DNA from: Polytrichum commune
Taxonomy: Eukaryota > Streptophyta > Polytrichopsida > Polytrichales > Polytrichaceae
Reading direction: 5' to 3'
Length of the DNA stretch: 64,000 nt
Assembly: GCA_950295325.1 (NCBI GenBank)
Contig: OX485805.1
Coordinates: 33,035,501 to 33,099,500 of the forward strand
The translations under genes were made by a program, and so were the position numbers. A model generated the notes under the pieces. It had not been told where the DNA came from. It was given only the letters and a program-made list of their open reading frames with translations, and searched no databases. Shown one piece after another: positions 10,161 through 23,462 of the stretch (the first letter of the stretch is position 1; each line of letters starts with the position of its first letter).

Positions 10161-12452
10161 CAGGGACCACAGGCAATTGAATCGATGATGCAAACACAAT
10201 TGACTCCAACCTGTCTCTGCAGCCTGTGTATGACTTTCAGCTCCTAAACGGGAGCTCTCTTACTTTGCAAGCATCTAACTATCTCCATGCCATTTCACAA
10301 ATTGTGCACACCACCTCCGCCTCTCCAGATCATCTGTTGTGGCGGAGAGTTACAGGGTTTTCCTTTGCTTTCCTGTCCCTGGATTTTCAAACTCTATTGC
10401 AGGCGAAGATCCTGGCATCTATTTTTCATGACATGGAGAGTTTATAATCTCTGGGTTCTAACACTTGCTTTCTAAGTTATGGACTAGATTACCGTCCGCA
10501 CCTCGTCATCCAGTCTCGCTGGTTGTCAGTGCATAATCGATCAGCTCATGGACAGAATATGGGAATTATGGATGATATCATGTTCACATGGATGAAAGAT
10601 TGTGACAAGTTCTGAAAATCCTTGTGATCTTGGATGAGTGTTTCAATTATGTTCAATACGCAAGGTTGATGAGCAATTCTCACACCTATTTATTGTCCCA
10701 ATTTAGCAATTACAAATGTATCAAGGTTGTGTGGACATTAATTATGCAAATATTCAGCAAATTCGATTCAATTTTACTTTTCTATGAAAGATTTTAAGGT
10801 GCTCATGTTTTATTTAACATGAGAGCATCTTAATCCGTGCCACCACATCACCCTCCAACACTATTTTAGAGGGAGCGGAGACTCAATGATCACCGCCACA
10901 TCCCATCACGTTTCCCTCCACAATGGTCAACGTAAATTTAAAGGAACCAAAGCAAAGAGGACCCTCATTTGATGTACCAATATGGAGGGTCCTCTATCAT
11001 GGTCAAACATCGTTCAATGCCGAAAAGCACTCTCAACATGACTTTACACTTCATGTTTTATGTTAACCTTCACATGATTATATTATTGATGTTAACATAC
11101 ACACATTATTATCTCACACACTGGGGTTATGATATTATGCTTAGAATAGTAATTGGTGATATAATGGTGGTGCCTTTGCCACTATAGTTTTCAAATGCTC
11201 CTCCACATAAGGTAGAGGGCGTTAATCCCATCCCTGTCCCAAAAGCGCACCCTATATATGCCTTCAACACCCATGACCATAGGTAACGAAAGAAACAAAG
11301 AAGAAACGTTTGGGTTATTGAGGGGAAAGATTTAGAACGTGTATGTCCCCTAGATGAACGGTCTAGATTGAACACCGCACGATGAATGGTTGTAGCTTAA
11401 AGTTTGGGGGCAATTTCTAGAAAGACCGTCAAACACAGGTGAGTGCCTTGTTTCATTTATCTTCGTTGCTCTTAGGTTAGTTGTCTTGACCCTTGTGCCT
11501 AGTTTCTTTTGGTTTCTCCCTCTGAAATAGTGGTACTTATGTGCATGTATTTCTTGCTCATCTCTCTCCTAGATTCATGTGAAGTCACTTCGTGTGGTGT
11601 AGTTCTTGCTCGTCTCTATCAAAGTCTCTTTATGTTGTACACTTCCTATCATATTAAGCTTTGCTCATGGTGTCTATGAGCCTATTGGAACTTGCTACAC
11701 GCCCTTTGTTCATTTGTGGTGGCAGCATCATGCTTCGGGGTTGCTTTGGTGTTGAAAATTGATGCTCAATCTCTTTGGTATCATGATCGCCTTGTGATTT
11801 TAGTCGGTAAACCTCTTTGAAACATCACTCTTATTGTTATCTTTGTATGCACTAGCATGGACATATGTACTAGGATGTCTTAATCATGTGAGTTAGCATT
11901 GTTGCTTCGAGATAGAAATATTGCCAATGCTTTGTAGTTATGATGTTTGATGCATTACTGTGGTCCTAGTAGCTCAATATGAGTGATTGTCTTTGATCAT
12001 GTTGTCTTGTTGATCATGATGTTTTGTTTGTTGCAAAGCTCACGAAGGTACTTGGGCATGATGCTATTATATTTTCATAGATTGTAGTATTAGTGAACAA
12101 TTTCAAAGTTGACATATTGCGATGCCTTATTAATTATTGAATGATTTTTTGGGCACTTACTTGCATCATGGTTTCTCGTCTCAAGAATAGAGTGAAGGTA
12201 ATTGGAGATATTTATTATTGACTTGCCTTCTCATTCAAGTTGGTTGCATTCATTATTTTGGTTTCTAGTATTTGGCTTCATATAGACTTTCATTTGTGGA
12301 CACTTACTTTTGGAGTGCACATGTATGATGCTTCACGAAGGTGTCATCATGGTCCGCATGGAGTATATGCATGATTGTCCCAATGATCATGTGCAAAATG
12401 CATACTATGACAACTGCACTCACGATCATGTGCTTCCCTACAACATTGTCGC

Positions 12453-12481
12453 CAACAACAACAACAACAACAACAACAACC
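12453..12481. repeat. (AAC)n microsatellite
   Basis: Nine uninterrupted AAC units. They would encode poly-Asn in the 12310-12771 frame. Confidence 0.95.
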
Positions 12482-13632
12482 ACCTTGTTGGCAGGGATTT
12501 AGCAGCTCCTATTGATGTGGATCGTCTCTTTGATGAGGGAGTCGGTAATATACACGAGTCAGTTATTGGAGATGTGGATGATGATGATACTGCAAATTAC
12601 ACTGAGCGAGTAGGTCTTTTTAGCAACCTTGTTGTGTATAATTTGGAGATCCTACTATCTATGGTGAGCTTACTGCTACGGAACTGCTATGTTGAGTCAA
12701 ATGATGAGGAAGAAGATAACTGTCGTTGGAGAGATGTGGGTCGTATGTCTGAACAAAATGTCGCAACATGATTCATTTATGACGAAGCCTACCATAAGGT
12801 GAAAATTGTTGCATGTGAGGCAAACGGAAAAAGGAACCAAAAAAACAAAACAAAGACTCCGATGTTGCTACTAGCATGAATTAAGGTGTTGCTTTATTTT
12901 TTAGTTGGTCTAAATTCATATGTAATCCCAAAATGGACATTACAAGAATTAGGGGGTCCTAACAATTTTTGCCCCCTTTCCAAGTTGGACACTTTGAATG
13001 GGTGTGGACAAGTTGGCCAACAATTATCTTCCCCAAGGGCAAACCCTAGCTCCCACATGGTTGGTTGGAAATATCTAATTCCCCACAATGATTGGGTGGA
13101 TCATAGGTGGCAAAGTGCATTGGAAATCAAGTGCTAGGAAGGTCACTCATCCAAGTACGATTCCAACCTAGGTGACTTAATCTTGGAGATCCCAAGGCTT
13201 TGGGTTTAAGCCACCCTCAATAAACAAATAAACAAATAACCAACGTCGGGTAATCCGATGTGAATTTGAGCCCGTTGACCCTATCCTGCTCAAGAATCCT
13301 CTTGGTGCAAGGTGGGGTATACTACCTACCTTGCGGTGGATGGGCTCTTGGCTTCCTACCCACCTAGTTAGTTTTTACCGTCAAGCAGAGAGAAGATTTC
13401 ACAACATGAATTCAAACTGCCAATTACTCCATTCAGAATTGGGTACCTCTCCACTATCACCCGGAAGTTTTAGGGTCATCTTGGACCTAAGCCACCCTCA
13501 TATGAGACAATCCTAAAATTGTAGGAGGAAGTTGGGTTGGGTTGGGAGCATCAGAAGAGCGATGTCTTCACAATGTCTAAAGAGTGGCTCAAGACCGATG
13601 ATCGGGGAGAACTGGCAATTACTTACAAATGA

Positions 13633-13810
13633 ATTGGTCGAGTTTGAGAAATAACTGGTTGAAGCTCAAGACTGCAGAAGAATTACCGATCATTTTAGAG
13701 GAATTTATAGAATATACCCTAATTAATAAAGGAAAACCAGAGGATGTCAACATGTAACCGGTTGGACTTGCAAACACTAGGATCTCAACCAGTTATGCCC
13801 CAAAATCTCC
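13633..13810. repeat. dispersed repeat, copy A (also at about 35993-36170)
   Basis: The two copies share, in order, GAGTTTGA.AAATAAC, TTTAGAGG, TATAGAATATA/TATGGATTATA, AACATGTAACC.GTTGGACTTG and CCCAAAATCTCC, in the same orientation. This is an unclassified dispersed element. Confidence 0.65.
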
Positions 13811-15300
13811 CCGATCACTGCACAAGAGAAATGTAATTTGGCAATCCCTCAAGGGATGATTAACCTCCGCATGGGATAAATTTCATCATTAGAGGTGGCC
13901 AGGAATTCAGAAACACTACAGTACTAATACAAGCATGCATAGAGGTAATTCTACTTGTCTAGTATATGAGTTATTTTCCATGACTTTGGGTCATTTTCCA
14001 TTTTTGGTTTAGGGTTCATTGCACTTGAGTTGTTTATCGTTTTTTGGACATGCAATAAAAAAAAATGAGTCATGTTTAATGCAATCGTTGAGTACATCCT
14101 ATGGATAGAAAACTATTCAATGACTTATTCAATACAAAATGAACATGGATTCTACATATGATAAAGCCATATTTAATTCATGATTTATATTTTGTATATG
14201 TAGTGGAGGCATTCAACTTAGTGTAAATACTAAGTTGAAGCTTGAAATCATGTTCTAAACATGCAAATGATACAGATTATTGTCATGTCTTTTTGAATTC
14301 CTAGACCTTCTTTCTTAGTACTTGTGAATGTGCAACTCAAACATTGGACGTTGCTAGTGTAATGGTTTGTACACTCCTCTGCACTACACATTGAGTGCCA
14401 CTATCAAAGTCAAGAGGAGATCAATTCCTATACATTTGTCAGGCAAATTTGAAGGTTCACGTGTCTAAATGAATGATTCTTGATCTTAAAACAACACTTG
14501 ACCAACCAATTGTATTCAGTCCATGCTTTGCTTACTTCTTGCAATACATTCAATGTACGCTAGTACATGTAACTTGGTCGAATTGCACTAAAATCTGACA
14601 AGACAAATGTAAATTTAGGGACACAAAATTATTAATAGGGCTTTGCAGTTAGGAGCAGCTTCGTGCAAGAGAACATTTTTGAATTGCAACATTTGCACCC
14701 CCATTTGGCTACAAGGAGCAACTGATCATGTTACCTGAACTTGAGCCTCCATTCCCTAGGTTTTGTCCAGCTTTCTAACTTACATGTTTGCCCATGTGCT
14801 AAGTTCCCCAGAGATCCATAATTTTCAGTACTGCATGTGCTTACTTGTTATGTTGGCTGTCGCTATGTCTCGCTCACCATTCGAATTCTCGCTCCCACTG
14901 CAGAAGCCCCCTAATATGAATAATATTATAATTCCAGTGTAGTGAAAGGGGGGAGGTGAATGTGCACCTGCCTAAAACAAAAATCTTAAAAGTGATTGCA
15001 CTGAATTATTAGAAGCCATCCCTTCACATCCAAACCCCCTGCAGGCTTTCTAAACACCAATTAGGATAGTTTGCAACACAGCTAGAGCAAGAATATTATA
15101 CACATGATTTTGAGCAAACCTTAGAGAACTTGCAAGCTTGATAATTGCAAGTGGTAATCCGTCACTAGAGATAAGAGAAACTTAATATGAGCAGATTCTC
15201 AACTCATGCAGGCATTAATGATTTTACAAGTGATTTCCAACTTGTGAAAGGCACATTGAGTTCGAAATGCTCGAAAATCCCATGTTTTAAAATCATTTTA

Positions 15301-15580
15301 CAGTAAGACCTATTTTATCCACAAACTATCATATGTAAAAATCACATAAATTTGATATTAACTATGTACGTATACATGTGGGACCCATCACATCTGCATT
15401 TATTACCTCTATAATATGACATTTTGGGAGTTCAAGAATGTCGTATTACCAATGTCACACTCACATTATAGAGGTAGACTTAACTAGAAAGTTTGGTTTA
15501 AAAAAATTGTGTCATTGTGTCGAGGTTATCATATTATCAAATGTCATAATATCAAGTGTCGTGTTAAAGAAGTAGGACTG
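15301..15580. mobile_element. pogo/Emigrant-like MITE
   Basis: The ends form imperfect terminal inverted repeats: CAGTAAGACCTA at the left, and CAGTCCTACTTC when the right end is reverse-complemented. TA dinucleotides flank both sides (15299-15300 and 15581-15582), as expected for Tc1/mariner-pogo insertions. Internal CCTCTATAATATGACA motifs, also in inverted form, are typical of pogo-derived plant MITEs. It is 280 bp and non-coding. Confidence 0.55.
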
Positions 15581-15689
15581 TATTAAACACATGATAGATT
15601 GTTGATCAGATAGAGGAACTTATCAAAGGTAACCACACCTACTCCAAACTTTTGCGAGTTTGGGTACTTAGTGTGGTCCAATTCATATA

Positions 15690-16219
15690 CTCCCTCCATT
15701 TCATATCAAAAGTTATGTTTCACTAAATATATGGGATTAAGGTCATTTTTCGCATTTTTAGCACGAAATTGTGTGCGTTGTATAGCTCTCACTAAGCACT
15801 TTCCGGTGAGCTAGGGGTGTCCAAAAAAAAAATCAAATTTTTTTTAACGCCAATTTCATTGGAAGCCCGTCATTTTGGGCGGATGGCACCGAAGCTCATT
15901 TGCTAATGAGTAGTGAGGTTGAGACTCGTGCTCCTTAAGGTTTGTGTTTAGGGTTAGGGTTTTTGAGAAGAAACAGCATGGCGATATCCATTAATGATGA
16001 AATCGATGTTGACGATGTCCATTTCTGATGAAATCGATGTTAAATAAGTGTAAATTGTTAGTTGATTGACTTGGTAGTTCATCAGCAACAACATTTACAT
16101 TGTTTATAGCAACATTCCAATTCGTTTGACGAAGTTTGAAAGAAATTTCACCAAACGTATCTTTTGTTTCATAACGCAAATTATGTCCAAACGTAACTTT
16201 TGATATGAAACGGAGGGAG
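15690..16219. mobile_element. Stowaway-like (mariner-derived) MITE
   Basis: Terminal inverted repeats of about 30 bp begin CTCCCTCC.TTTCATATCAA and differ at only two or three positions between ends. TA duplications flank them (15688-15689 and 16220-16221). CTCCCTCC ends are the hallmark of plant Stowaway elements. At 530 bp it is longer than most. Internal copies of the terminal motif (near 16155-16200) suggest internal rearrangement. It encodes no transposase. Confidence 0.85.
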
Positions 16220-16221
16220 TA

Positions 16222-17144
16222 CCAATTATCTGTGAATGACATGACATCACGGTGTCATACACGATGGAATGGCTGTGTGTGCACATAGGTCATGCTGTGC
16301 CTTCACTTGGTTTTTATGTTGCTGCAGACCATGTATCATATGCTTCATGTTCAATACACCCTTAATCTTATGTGTCCATAATGGGTCACAAACCGAAATA
16401 GGTCCACAAACCTTAATACCTGAAGCATGCTGAATGTTTTGACCCAACTTGAGGCTAGGTCTGCAATGTTGAGTAAATATATTATAAATGTTTCTGGTGG
16501 ACCAAGTTTTTTTTTCTCAAATTTGCTTACAGTTGAATTTTTGGAGCTACTAGAGACAATTGCAACAGTTACAATCATCCAATCACAAAAAGATGCACTC
16601 TGTGAAGGTGCTAACTGAAATCGATTTTGAATTTATCTAAGAATCTATTGACCATATCATCAATGTACACCCCACTTACATAAAATAATTCAAGGAACTT
16701 GAGGTTCTAGTAATGCTTCTTGCACTTCAACCAAAATCTCAAAGCAAGAGTAGGTATAGTACACTCTTCCCAACTTACTGCCACTAAGTTATTCACAAGA
16801 CCCCAAACATATAAATGATATGTGAAGTATGAGAGCTACTTATCCACTCGGCCGCACAGAAATCGGAGTCTGAGGCTGGGGCCAGATGCCACCCACCCTT
16901 GTAGATGCCCCCAGGGGTGGTGCAGGAGTAGGCTACATGCCAACAATACCATTTCAGAACCACATACACATCAAGAGACTGAAGCATGAACTACACCTAA
17001 TGAGACAATCACTTCAATGAACAAGCTATAGCTACAAAGTGGAATATTTTAAAATAATAGCCATGAATTCTCTTGTCCTTTAAACAAGAAGCTACATAAT
17101 AGATGAATTGCACTTAGTTGAAAACGTTTAGTCATGATGGTAGA
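16222..17144. other. intergenic, downstream of the J-domain gene
   Basis: Holds the 3' flank of the minus-strand J-domain gene. No other gene, repeat or RNA was recognised. Confidence 0.35.
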
Positions 17145-20100
17145 TCATGTAGGACCACAGAATTGAATAATGCAAACCACCAATGAGAGTAAATACAGCC
17201 AAGGACATACCAAGCAAGAAGTTTGTGGAGCTTGGGACATTGGCCTATTGTTCTCCATAGCAGACCTCGGGCTTCTATAATCACCTTGGTGTGCAAAAGT
17301 GAACCGTGGACTTTTGTTCTCTGCCTGGTATGCAGGAGAGGACCTCGAATGCCTGGGACTTGATGAAGATGAATATGATGGAGTCTGATTCTCCAATTGA
17401 AAGCTGTGACCCTGCTACTTATAAAGTTTAAAATTTGCAAGTATTATAAAATAAAACATTCTTCCTAAAAACCATAATGCAGAAAAATACCTTAAATTCT
17501 TAAATTGCAAACTGCATCCACCCGTGATGATACAAGGTATAACATCAATCATGGTTGAAATCTAGCAGCATTCAAATTTGAGACTAGTGCCAGATATAAT
17601 TTATCTCCTGAAAATTTGGTCCTACCTCCTCCAGGATAAACAAAATTATCTCTTGATAAGCAAATCATCCCCTGATGAACAAACCTTCTTGAGGTATGAC
17701 ATAACTATTTGGCAGATGAGGTGGTGTTAAGTTTGGGGAGGAGGATGACTTTCCCATAGGGTAACCCTCTCCTCCCCTACCCTCAATCTAGGCCATCAAA
17801 CCACATGATCAAAGGGTCCAGAGGAGAGGCCAGCAAAATGCTTATGTCCAGTAGCCCCAATCAGGCCTCTCGGCCCTCAAGGGTCTAGTTCATGTATTGA
17901 GTTTCACTGACCTGAAAGATTTGACCCAATTTCTTGAGTGCCCTGGCGCGTTTCATTAGTATATCCTTATTTTCAGTTGGATCGAGTAAAACCTGTCCAG
18001 AAAACAGACAAGATATTTGTCAACACACAAAAAGCATCTACTTCGTATGCCCCTAGCTCATTAGGCAACTTTGCTTTCATGGTCTACATATTCTAAAACA
18101 GCACCTGGGTCTCTCAAATACAGCAACCCACCTAACACTAATAACAAGCTAGATAGTCACTTTCAAGAGCTGTTACAAAAGGGACTTGAGAGGACTTCAC
18201 TGTATGTTTATGTCACTACAGTTGTATAGAAACTGCATCAAAGGTTCACAGTGAGTACCTTCTCGCAAACATGGGTGAGTGTGTTCTCAATATCAGCCAC
18301 ATTGAGCTTCCACAAATTATCAAGCAGCATTTGATACTTTGACTCCATAAATTGCTCAATTGTTTGTTCCCCTATGTCCCCGGCCTCTATCTGCTTTTTC
18401 ATATCCTCTTGTATCTGCAACAATTGGAGCGCACCTGCACCCCATCACACGACCCAACACATCAACCACATAGGCATCTGATAATAAGCAACCATTGTTG
18501 GCAACTCTACCTACATATGTCAGAATGACAATTGCAAAAACAGAGGTCCAACCCAGAGGTTGCCACATGAGGCAGCCCACAATGTGGTGGAAGTATTCCT
18601 GAGGAAGAGTGATCAAGGAAAAATATCAAGGACTAGACTATCTATTACTTCTATATACTACTTTCAGCTTCACAGCTAGACACAGTCAAACCCTGGATCC
18701 CAATTTCCTCCTTTTCACAAATAGAGGGGACCAAACTTATCCAACTGTCCCTCAAGCCAAGCAAAATGTAGAATCCCAGCTAGTGCTGAGTGGTATTGAC
18801 TGCCTTCCTACCCAGAATGATACATTGATCCTCCTTTACAATATCCACCACAGAGTTTTGGGGAATTATAACTTAGTTGCCCCCATCAATTAACGTACAA
18901 AGAATACCATCTCCCAGTAATTTGCCAAAGATACAACATACAACATCCAAGTCAGTCTTAGAGGCTCATACCTGCAACAGCAGTAATTTGAGATTTGATG
19001 AAGTGGCCTTTGCTGCGCATCCACTCCGTCACAAACGGCACCCCAAGAAATATCATCTTCTTGCCAAGCTCTTTAGCACCATGCCTTTCATAAACATACC
19101 CAATTGTTCGCAGCATTGGTTCTCCAAAAGCTTAATATCCGAGGTTGTACACACATGCCAGTATTATCCCAGTTAGTCAGTTGTTGCAATTTCAAATGCA
19201 AGTGTGGTAATCTACTGCAGAAGACCCTTCCCCAAAGTTTGGTGAGATATCCACAATTAACAGCAGTCATTAACATCAGATGCTAATAGCAAAGGTGGCC
19301 TGTAAAAAGCAAATTATGTGAATCATTCCCAAACCAGACTCTTCTTACAATGTATGAAGTACTCATATATTGTGATAAATCCTATGCAATCAAGTGCGTC
19401 CTACTGTGTGAAAATCTAAGTGGCAAAACATCCAAAAGGCTCAGTTCAAGGTCTTACAAGCATCCTTCAAGTGACTCCTTTCATTTTGAGCCCACTTCAG
19501 AAAATCTTCCTTTCGGTTGTCTACATACGGCTTGATAATTTCAATAAGGCGTTGAATAAGAACAGTTTCCCTTTGCTTTTGCATTTCCTGTGATAAAATC
19601 ATTGCAAATCTGTCTAAGAGATATCCAAGATTTTCGTCACAATGCACCAATTCAATTCCAGGCAAATTGTCTATTTAATTAGCACCTTAATATTTCTCAG
19701 CCAATGACAAGCATCAATGTGAGTTTAGCTATTTATGCTCATCAGTATTTGGTATACTAAACCTTGACTTCTTGGGATGAAATCATGACAATGAGTAGCT
19801 TTAAGACCAAAGTGAAACTAAGAAAAGTGATCCCAAGAAGCTGCTCCATTGTCTGACAAGACTCCTTGTTGAGAAAGTCCTCACTATATTGTCTAACCAT
19901 TTTGAGTATCAATGTGCTACAGAATATCCACATCTCCAGGCCTCAAAAAACGTTTCAGAGGTTTCCACATGATTCACATCTGCACCATGCTGACCAGTAA
20001 GAACGTTCATATCTAACATGTTACATACATGAGAAATCACTTGCCTTGTATTTTGTCTGGACTTGCTTAATATCAATTGCTTGACCATGACTACCGTTGT

Positions 20101-21814
20101 CCATCCCAGCCACTGTTGCCAACGCCAGCTGCCAAAAACCACCAGAAGCGCTCAGCAAAAGCAGTCATGAGTCGAATGGGAAAGAACACACCTACAGAGT
20201 ATGAATACCCAAGTACCCAGGGATACTGGCCTTTAAATTCTCTCCCCAACAAAATATTATTGTTGACAAAGCAGGTCATACTAGACCTCAAAGCAGACTA
20301 TGACTCAAATGACCCAATGTAAACCAAACAAACAAACAAAATTGAATAAAAAGGCAAATGTTGACGGATGATACAGAACTTTGAGTCCATCATTGTGTCC
20401 ATTTCAACATCCCATCATCATATAGTGCTAACACCATAACATTCAGTTCTGCTCTGATAACATCTACCAAATTTTCTGATAATAGCTTCTGGTTTCAAAA
20501 TTATAGAGCCATTTTTAGAAGACCTTGAGAGATCTTGAGTCTGTTGGTAACTAATAATTTGATAAGGTAGATTTCACACCTGGCCAATATAATCTTGAAA
20601 GGCATCACTTCCAAATGACATCCCAAAAACAGCAGCTGGATCCACCATCGCCTCTCTACAGCACAAGCAAGTAGGTCACTCCAGCTGGAATGTCAAGTCA
20701 TATTAGGGGCGCCTTCTAAGTTCCAGGAGCATGAAGGAGAGAGGAATCTCAACAAAAAGAGACAAACGTTCTTTTAAGACTTGAGTATCATTACACAGTT
20801 ACTCCAGGACATTCATGTACTGAACCAAGCCATTCAAATGTGCATGGTGCAGTAAGATAATATGATACAACAATATAGATAAAAGAGAGAAATGGGAGAC
20901 ACGCACTGTGACACGCCCTGCCTTCCAAAATTATCATATGCAGCTCTCTTCTGAGGATCACTGAGGATCTGATATGCCTCGCCTAAAACCTACAAAAGAA
21001 CAGCTCCCTCTATCAACCATCAACCATCAACAGTTGAGCACATACACAAATCATTTCATTACTTCCTTCAATCAGAAGAGCAAGTGACCATATGCTTTGT
21101 TTGCATGCTCCTAAGCTGCGGCGGATGGAATGGGAGACATCCACAAAATGTCACTATAATCCATCGAAACCCTAAAAAGGGGATTTAAAGACAACTGCTA
21201 ATTCTAACCGAGGAACCTGCACAGCATCTTCTGTGATACAATTGTGGGAAAAAATACGACACATGAGGTAAATATGCCATAAACATACCTGGAAATTGTG
21301 TGCTGCTTCAGGATTGTTTGGATTCTTATCAGGATGCACCACCCTCGCCTGTGTCAGAATGAAAACTCAAAATCGATCAGAAAATGGTAAATTTCATATT
21401 CACCACCTTCATGGTTTCTTAATAGGAGCAAAGATGACCTCCATTTCCAAGTAGGTGTTAAAGTGTCTGCATTCCCATCTCTCGATGAGGATAACAATAT
21501 ACTTCCTAGTCTTGTTTTCTTTGACACCATAATTTCTATCTATCGATGACTGCTCAGCATCTTTGAGTCTCATGAATTATTAAGCACGAAATGGAAAAGA
21601 AAGAGCAGAAGGAAAGATCGTCACAGGAAAACCAGGAAAGGGAAGCAGCTATGAATTCAGCGGTGCACCTGAGGTTTGCAAAATGGGCGGCTGAGTGATT
21701 GAAGTTGAGAAAGGCAAAACAGCTAACCTTTACATAGTAGGCTTTCTTGATCTCCGCGGGAGTGGCATCAGGCTGCACCCCAAGGACTTCATAGTACTCT
21801 ATGTCCTTCACCAT
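17145..21814 (-). CDS. type-III DnaJ (J-domain) co-chaperone, plant DNAJ10-like (10 exons)
   Basis: Ten exons join in frame on the minus strand: 21728-21814, 21289-21348, 20907-20989, 20580-20655, 20045-20128, 19458-19587, 18972-19130, 18259-18434, 17912-17992 and 17145-17411, for about 400 residues. The J domain starts at residue 2 ([12 protein letters not shown]) and has the essential HPD in HPDKN (exon 2). No G/F region or zinc finger follows, so it is type III. The rest matches the plant DNAJ10 family: [12 protein letters not shown], then [27 protein letters not shown], a charged helix and [13 protein letters not shown]. Family role: stimulates Hsp70 ATPase in the cytosol or at membranes. 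Intron 5 uses a GC donor. The C-terminus is uncertain: a GT donor (GTATGTCC) near 17208 could remove the hydrophobic end at 17145-17207. Confidence 0.88.
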
Positions 21815-22560
21815 CTTTCCAGTACTCTTCGCTCCAAAAGTTGATGTCGAACCAAATTCACGGCTCTTTGACCTAAAGCATTAAAAAAATATATCCGAAG
21901 TTGATCCTGTCAAAAATTGCAAAGAACCTATAAAAACAAAACAGATTTGAGAGTTCCACAACTTGTTATGAGCACTTCCACTCTGTTGTTTTACGCATCA
22001 CAACTCCTAGCATCAATCCCTCGCACATAAAATATGCGGAGCAATCCAAGACAGAAGGTCAAAAATCGCAGGCAGCAACCAACCACGGAACACAAACATC
22101 AACCCTATTCAAGTGTATAGCAACCTCAATTTATCCATAAACACATGAGCTCTCACGCAATAACAGAATTGAACTCACTTACCTCTTGGAAATCCTTTCT
22201 TTACAGTAGGCGCTTCTGCGATTTGCAAGCAGCTGCGCACCAAGATTCAATCACCTTGTGCAAAAAATTGGAGGTACCGATCTCCCGCCCCTCGTCACCG
22301 CCCCCAAGAATCGTAAGCTCAGTTTGCTGATCTTCCCAGCGGAAACCCGCAGGCACCCAATTATGATCACACCCCAGAAAACTTGCGCTACAATCTCGAA
22401 ATCGAGAAACGGCTACATAGATATCCTTTCAGTAATTGAACATCCTGTTGTGGAGCATCGCATCCGAAGCGAAGGCCGACCGAATTCCAAAGAACCCTTA
22501 GGTTAGCTTTCGCGCTTGGAGCCCCGATCCGCTGAACAAAAACGCTACAGTCCACGTTGA
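21815..22560 (-). promoter_or_regulatory. 5' UTR of the J-domain gene, probably with an intron
   Basis: Upstream of the start codon at 21814 the minus strand lacks further coding sequence of this family. A GT donor-like site (GATCG|GTACC, near 22275) in GC-richer sequence and the AT-rich stretch at 21850-22130 suggest a leader exon at about 22275-22540 spliced to the coding exon. This is inference from composition and splice motifs only. Confidence 0.35.
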
Positions 22561-22572
22561 CGATGTCTACGC

Positions 22573-22578
22573 CACGTG
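22573..22578. promoter_or_regulatory. G-box (CACGTG) in GCCACGTGGC
   Basis: A palindromic G-box/ABRE core just upstream of the presumed J-domain transcription start. In plants such sites bind bZIP and bHLH factors in light, abscisic-acid and stress responses. Confidence 0.5.
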
Positions 22579-22694
22579 GCAGCGAAGGTTGACGTGTACG
22601 CAAGCCATCTAATGGCCACGATTCGCCATGGGATGTAAGTCAAGCAATGCGGACGATGCCGACTTCGGTGGTTGCCTGGGTTTGGACTTTGGAG

Positions 22695-22733
22695 AAGGAA
22701 GGAAGGAAGGAAGGCGGCCTGCCTGCCTGCCTG
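22695..22733. repeat. (AAGG)n then (GCCT)n microsatellites
   Basis: Two adjacent tetranucleotide runs, about five AAGG units followed by about four GCCT units. Confidence 0.9.
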
Positions 22734-22778
22734 CATTACCATTGATTGGTAATTAGGTCCAGTGATCCAAGAACCTGT

Positions 22779-22799
22779 GCTGCTGCTGCTGCTGCTGCA
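22779..22799. repeat. (GCT)n microsatellite
   Basis: Seven GCT units just upstream of the J-domain gene. Confidence 0.9.
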
Positions 22800-23304
22800 G
22801 TAGTCATCTGATGGAGCTCATCCGCAATTCGGCTGACCTAATTAAAGCCACCACCATATATACGAACCCACTCACTTGGACTCTGTGAGGACGACCTTCC
22901 TGCCACATCCCCATCACACAACTCAACTTCTGAGCATAGTCCGCCAAGAGCCTAAGGCTAGTGTAAATGCAGCCTACAAAATTTGTGACTTAGCCTATCA
23001 AATTTTGAAAGTGTAGGACAAAGAGCCTATGGACAATTTAAAAACATAGGATATCAACCTATGTGATAAAAAACATGTAGGAAATTTTGCCTACAAAGTT
23101 TTTGAAAGAGAGGATTTTAGCCATTCATCCTTCTTCAAATTGGGAAATTAGTTGACCTAAGTACATATCTTTAGGCTAATACTCGGGGCTCTTGGGTGGC
23201 ACATAGACGGATATCAATAATAGCCCTAACTCCCTTCCCGCCAATCTTTACAAATACCATTCATCACAACTCCTCTCTCATCAGCTCCTCTCTCTTTGTG
23301 AAGC

Positions 23305-23340
23305 ATCTCTCTCTCTCTCTCTCTCGCTCGCTCGCTCGCT
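23305..23340. repeat. (CT)n-(GCTC)n compound microsatellite
   Basis: A CT run passes directly into GCTC units. Confidence 0.9.
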
Positions 23341-23437
23341 GTGTTGAAATTCAAGTGTCGCAGTCTCGCAGATCAAGCAACTCTCTCAATCTCTCGCGCA
23401 AGCAGAGTTGAAATTCAAGTGTCGCAGATCAAGCAAC

Positions 23438-23462
23438 TGTGTGTGTGTGTGTGTGTGTGTGA
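23438..23462. repeat. (GT)n microsatellite
   Basis: About twelve uninterrupted GT units. Confidence 0.9.

Larger units (their letters stand above)
10161..15298. other. intergenic; repeats and one AAC microsatellite
   Basis: No host gene was recognised in this 5.1 kb. A plus-strand open frame at 12310-12771 carries an Asn run encoded by the AAC microsatellite and an acidic segment (DVDDDDTANY). It resembles no family I know and is probably not a gene. A dispersed repeat shared with the CACTA element occupies about 13633-13810. Confidence 0.4.

Noticed and set aside
12310-12771. 153-residue ORF with poly-Asn
   Set aside because: The Asn run is an AAC microsatellite and no domain or splice context was found. 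Kept only as a repeat.
15945-15962. TTTAGGGTTAGGGTTTTT, telomere-like motif
   Set aside because: Only two units inside a MITE. Not a telomere or an interstitial telomeric array.
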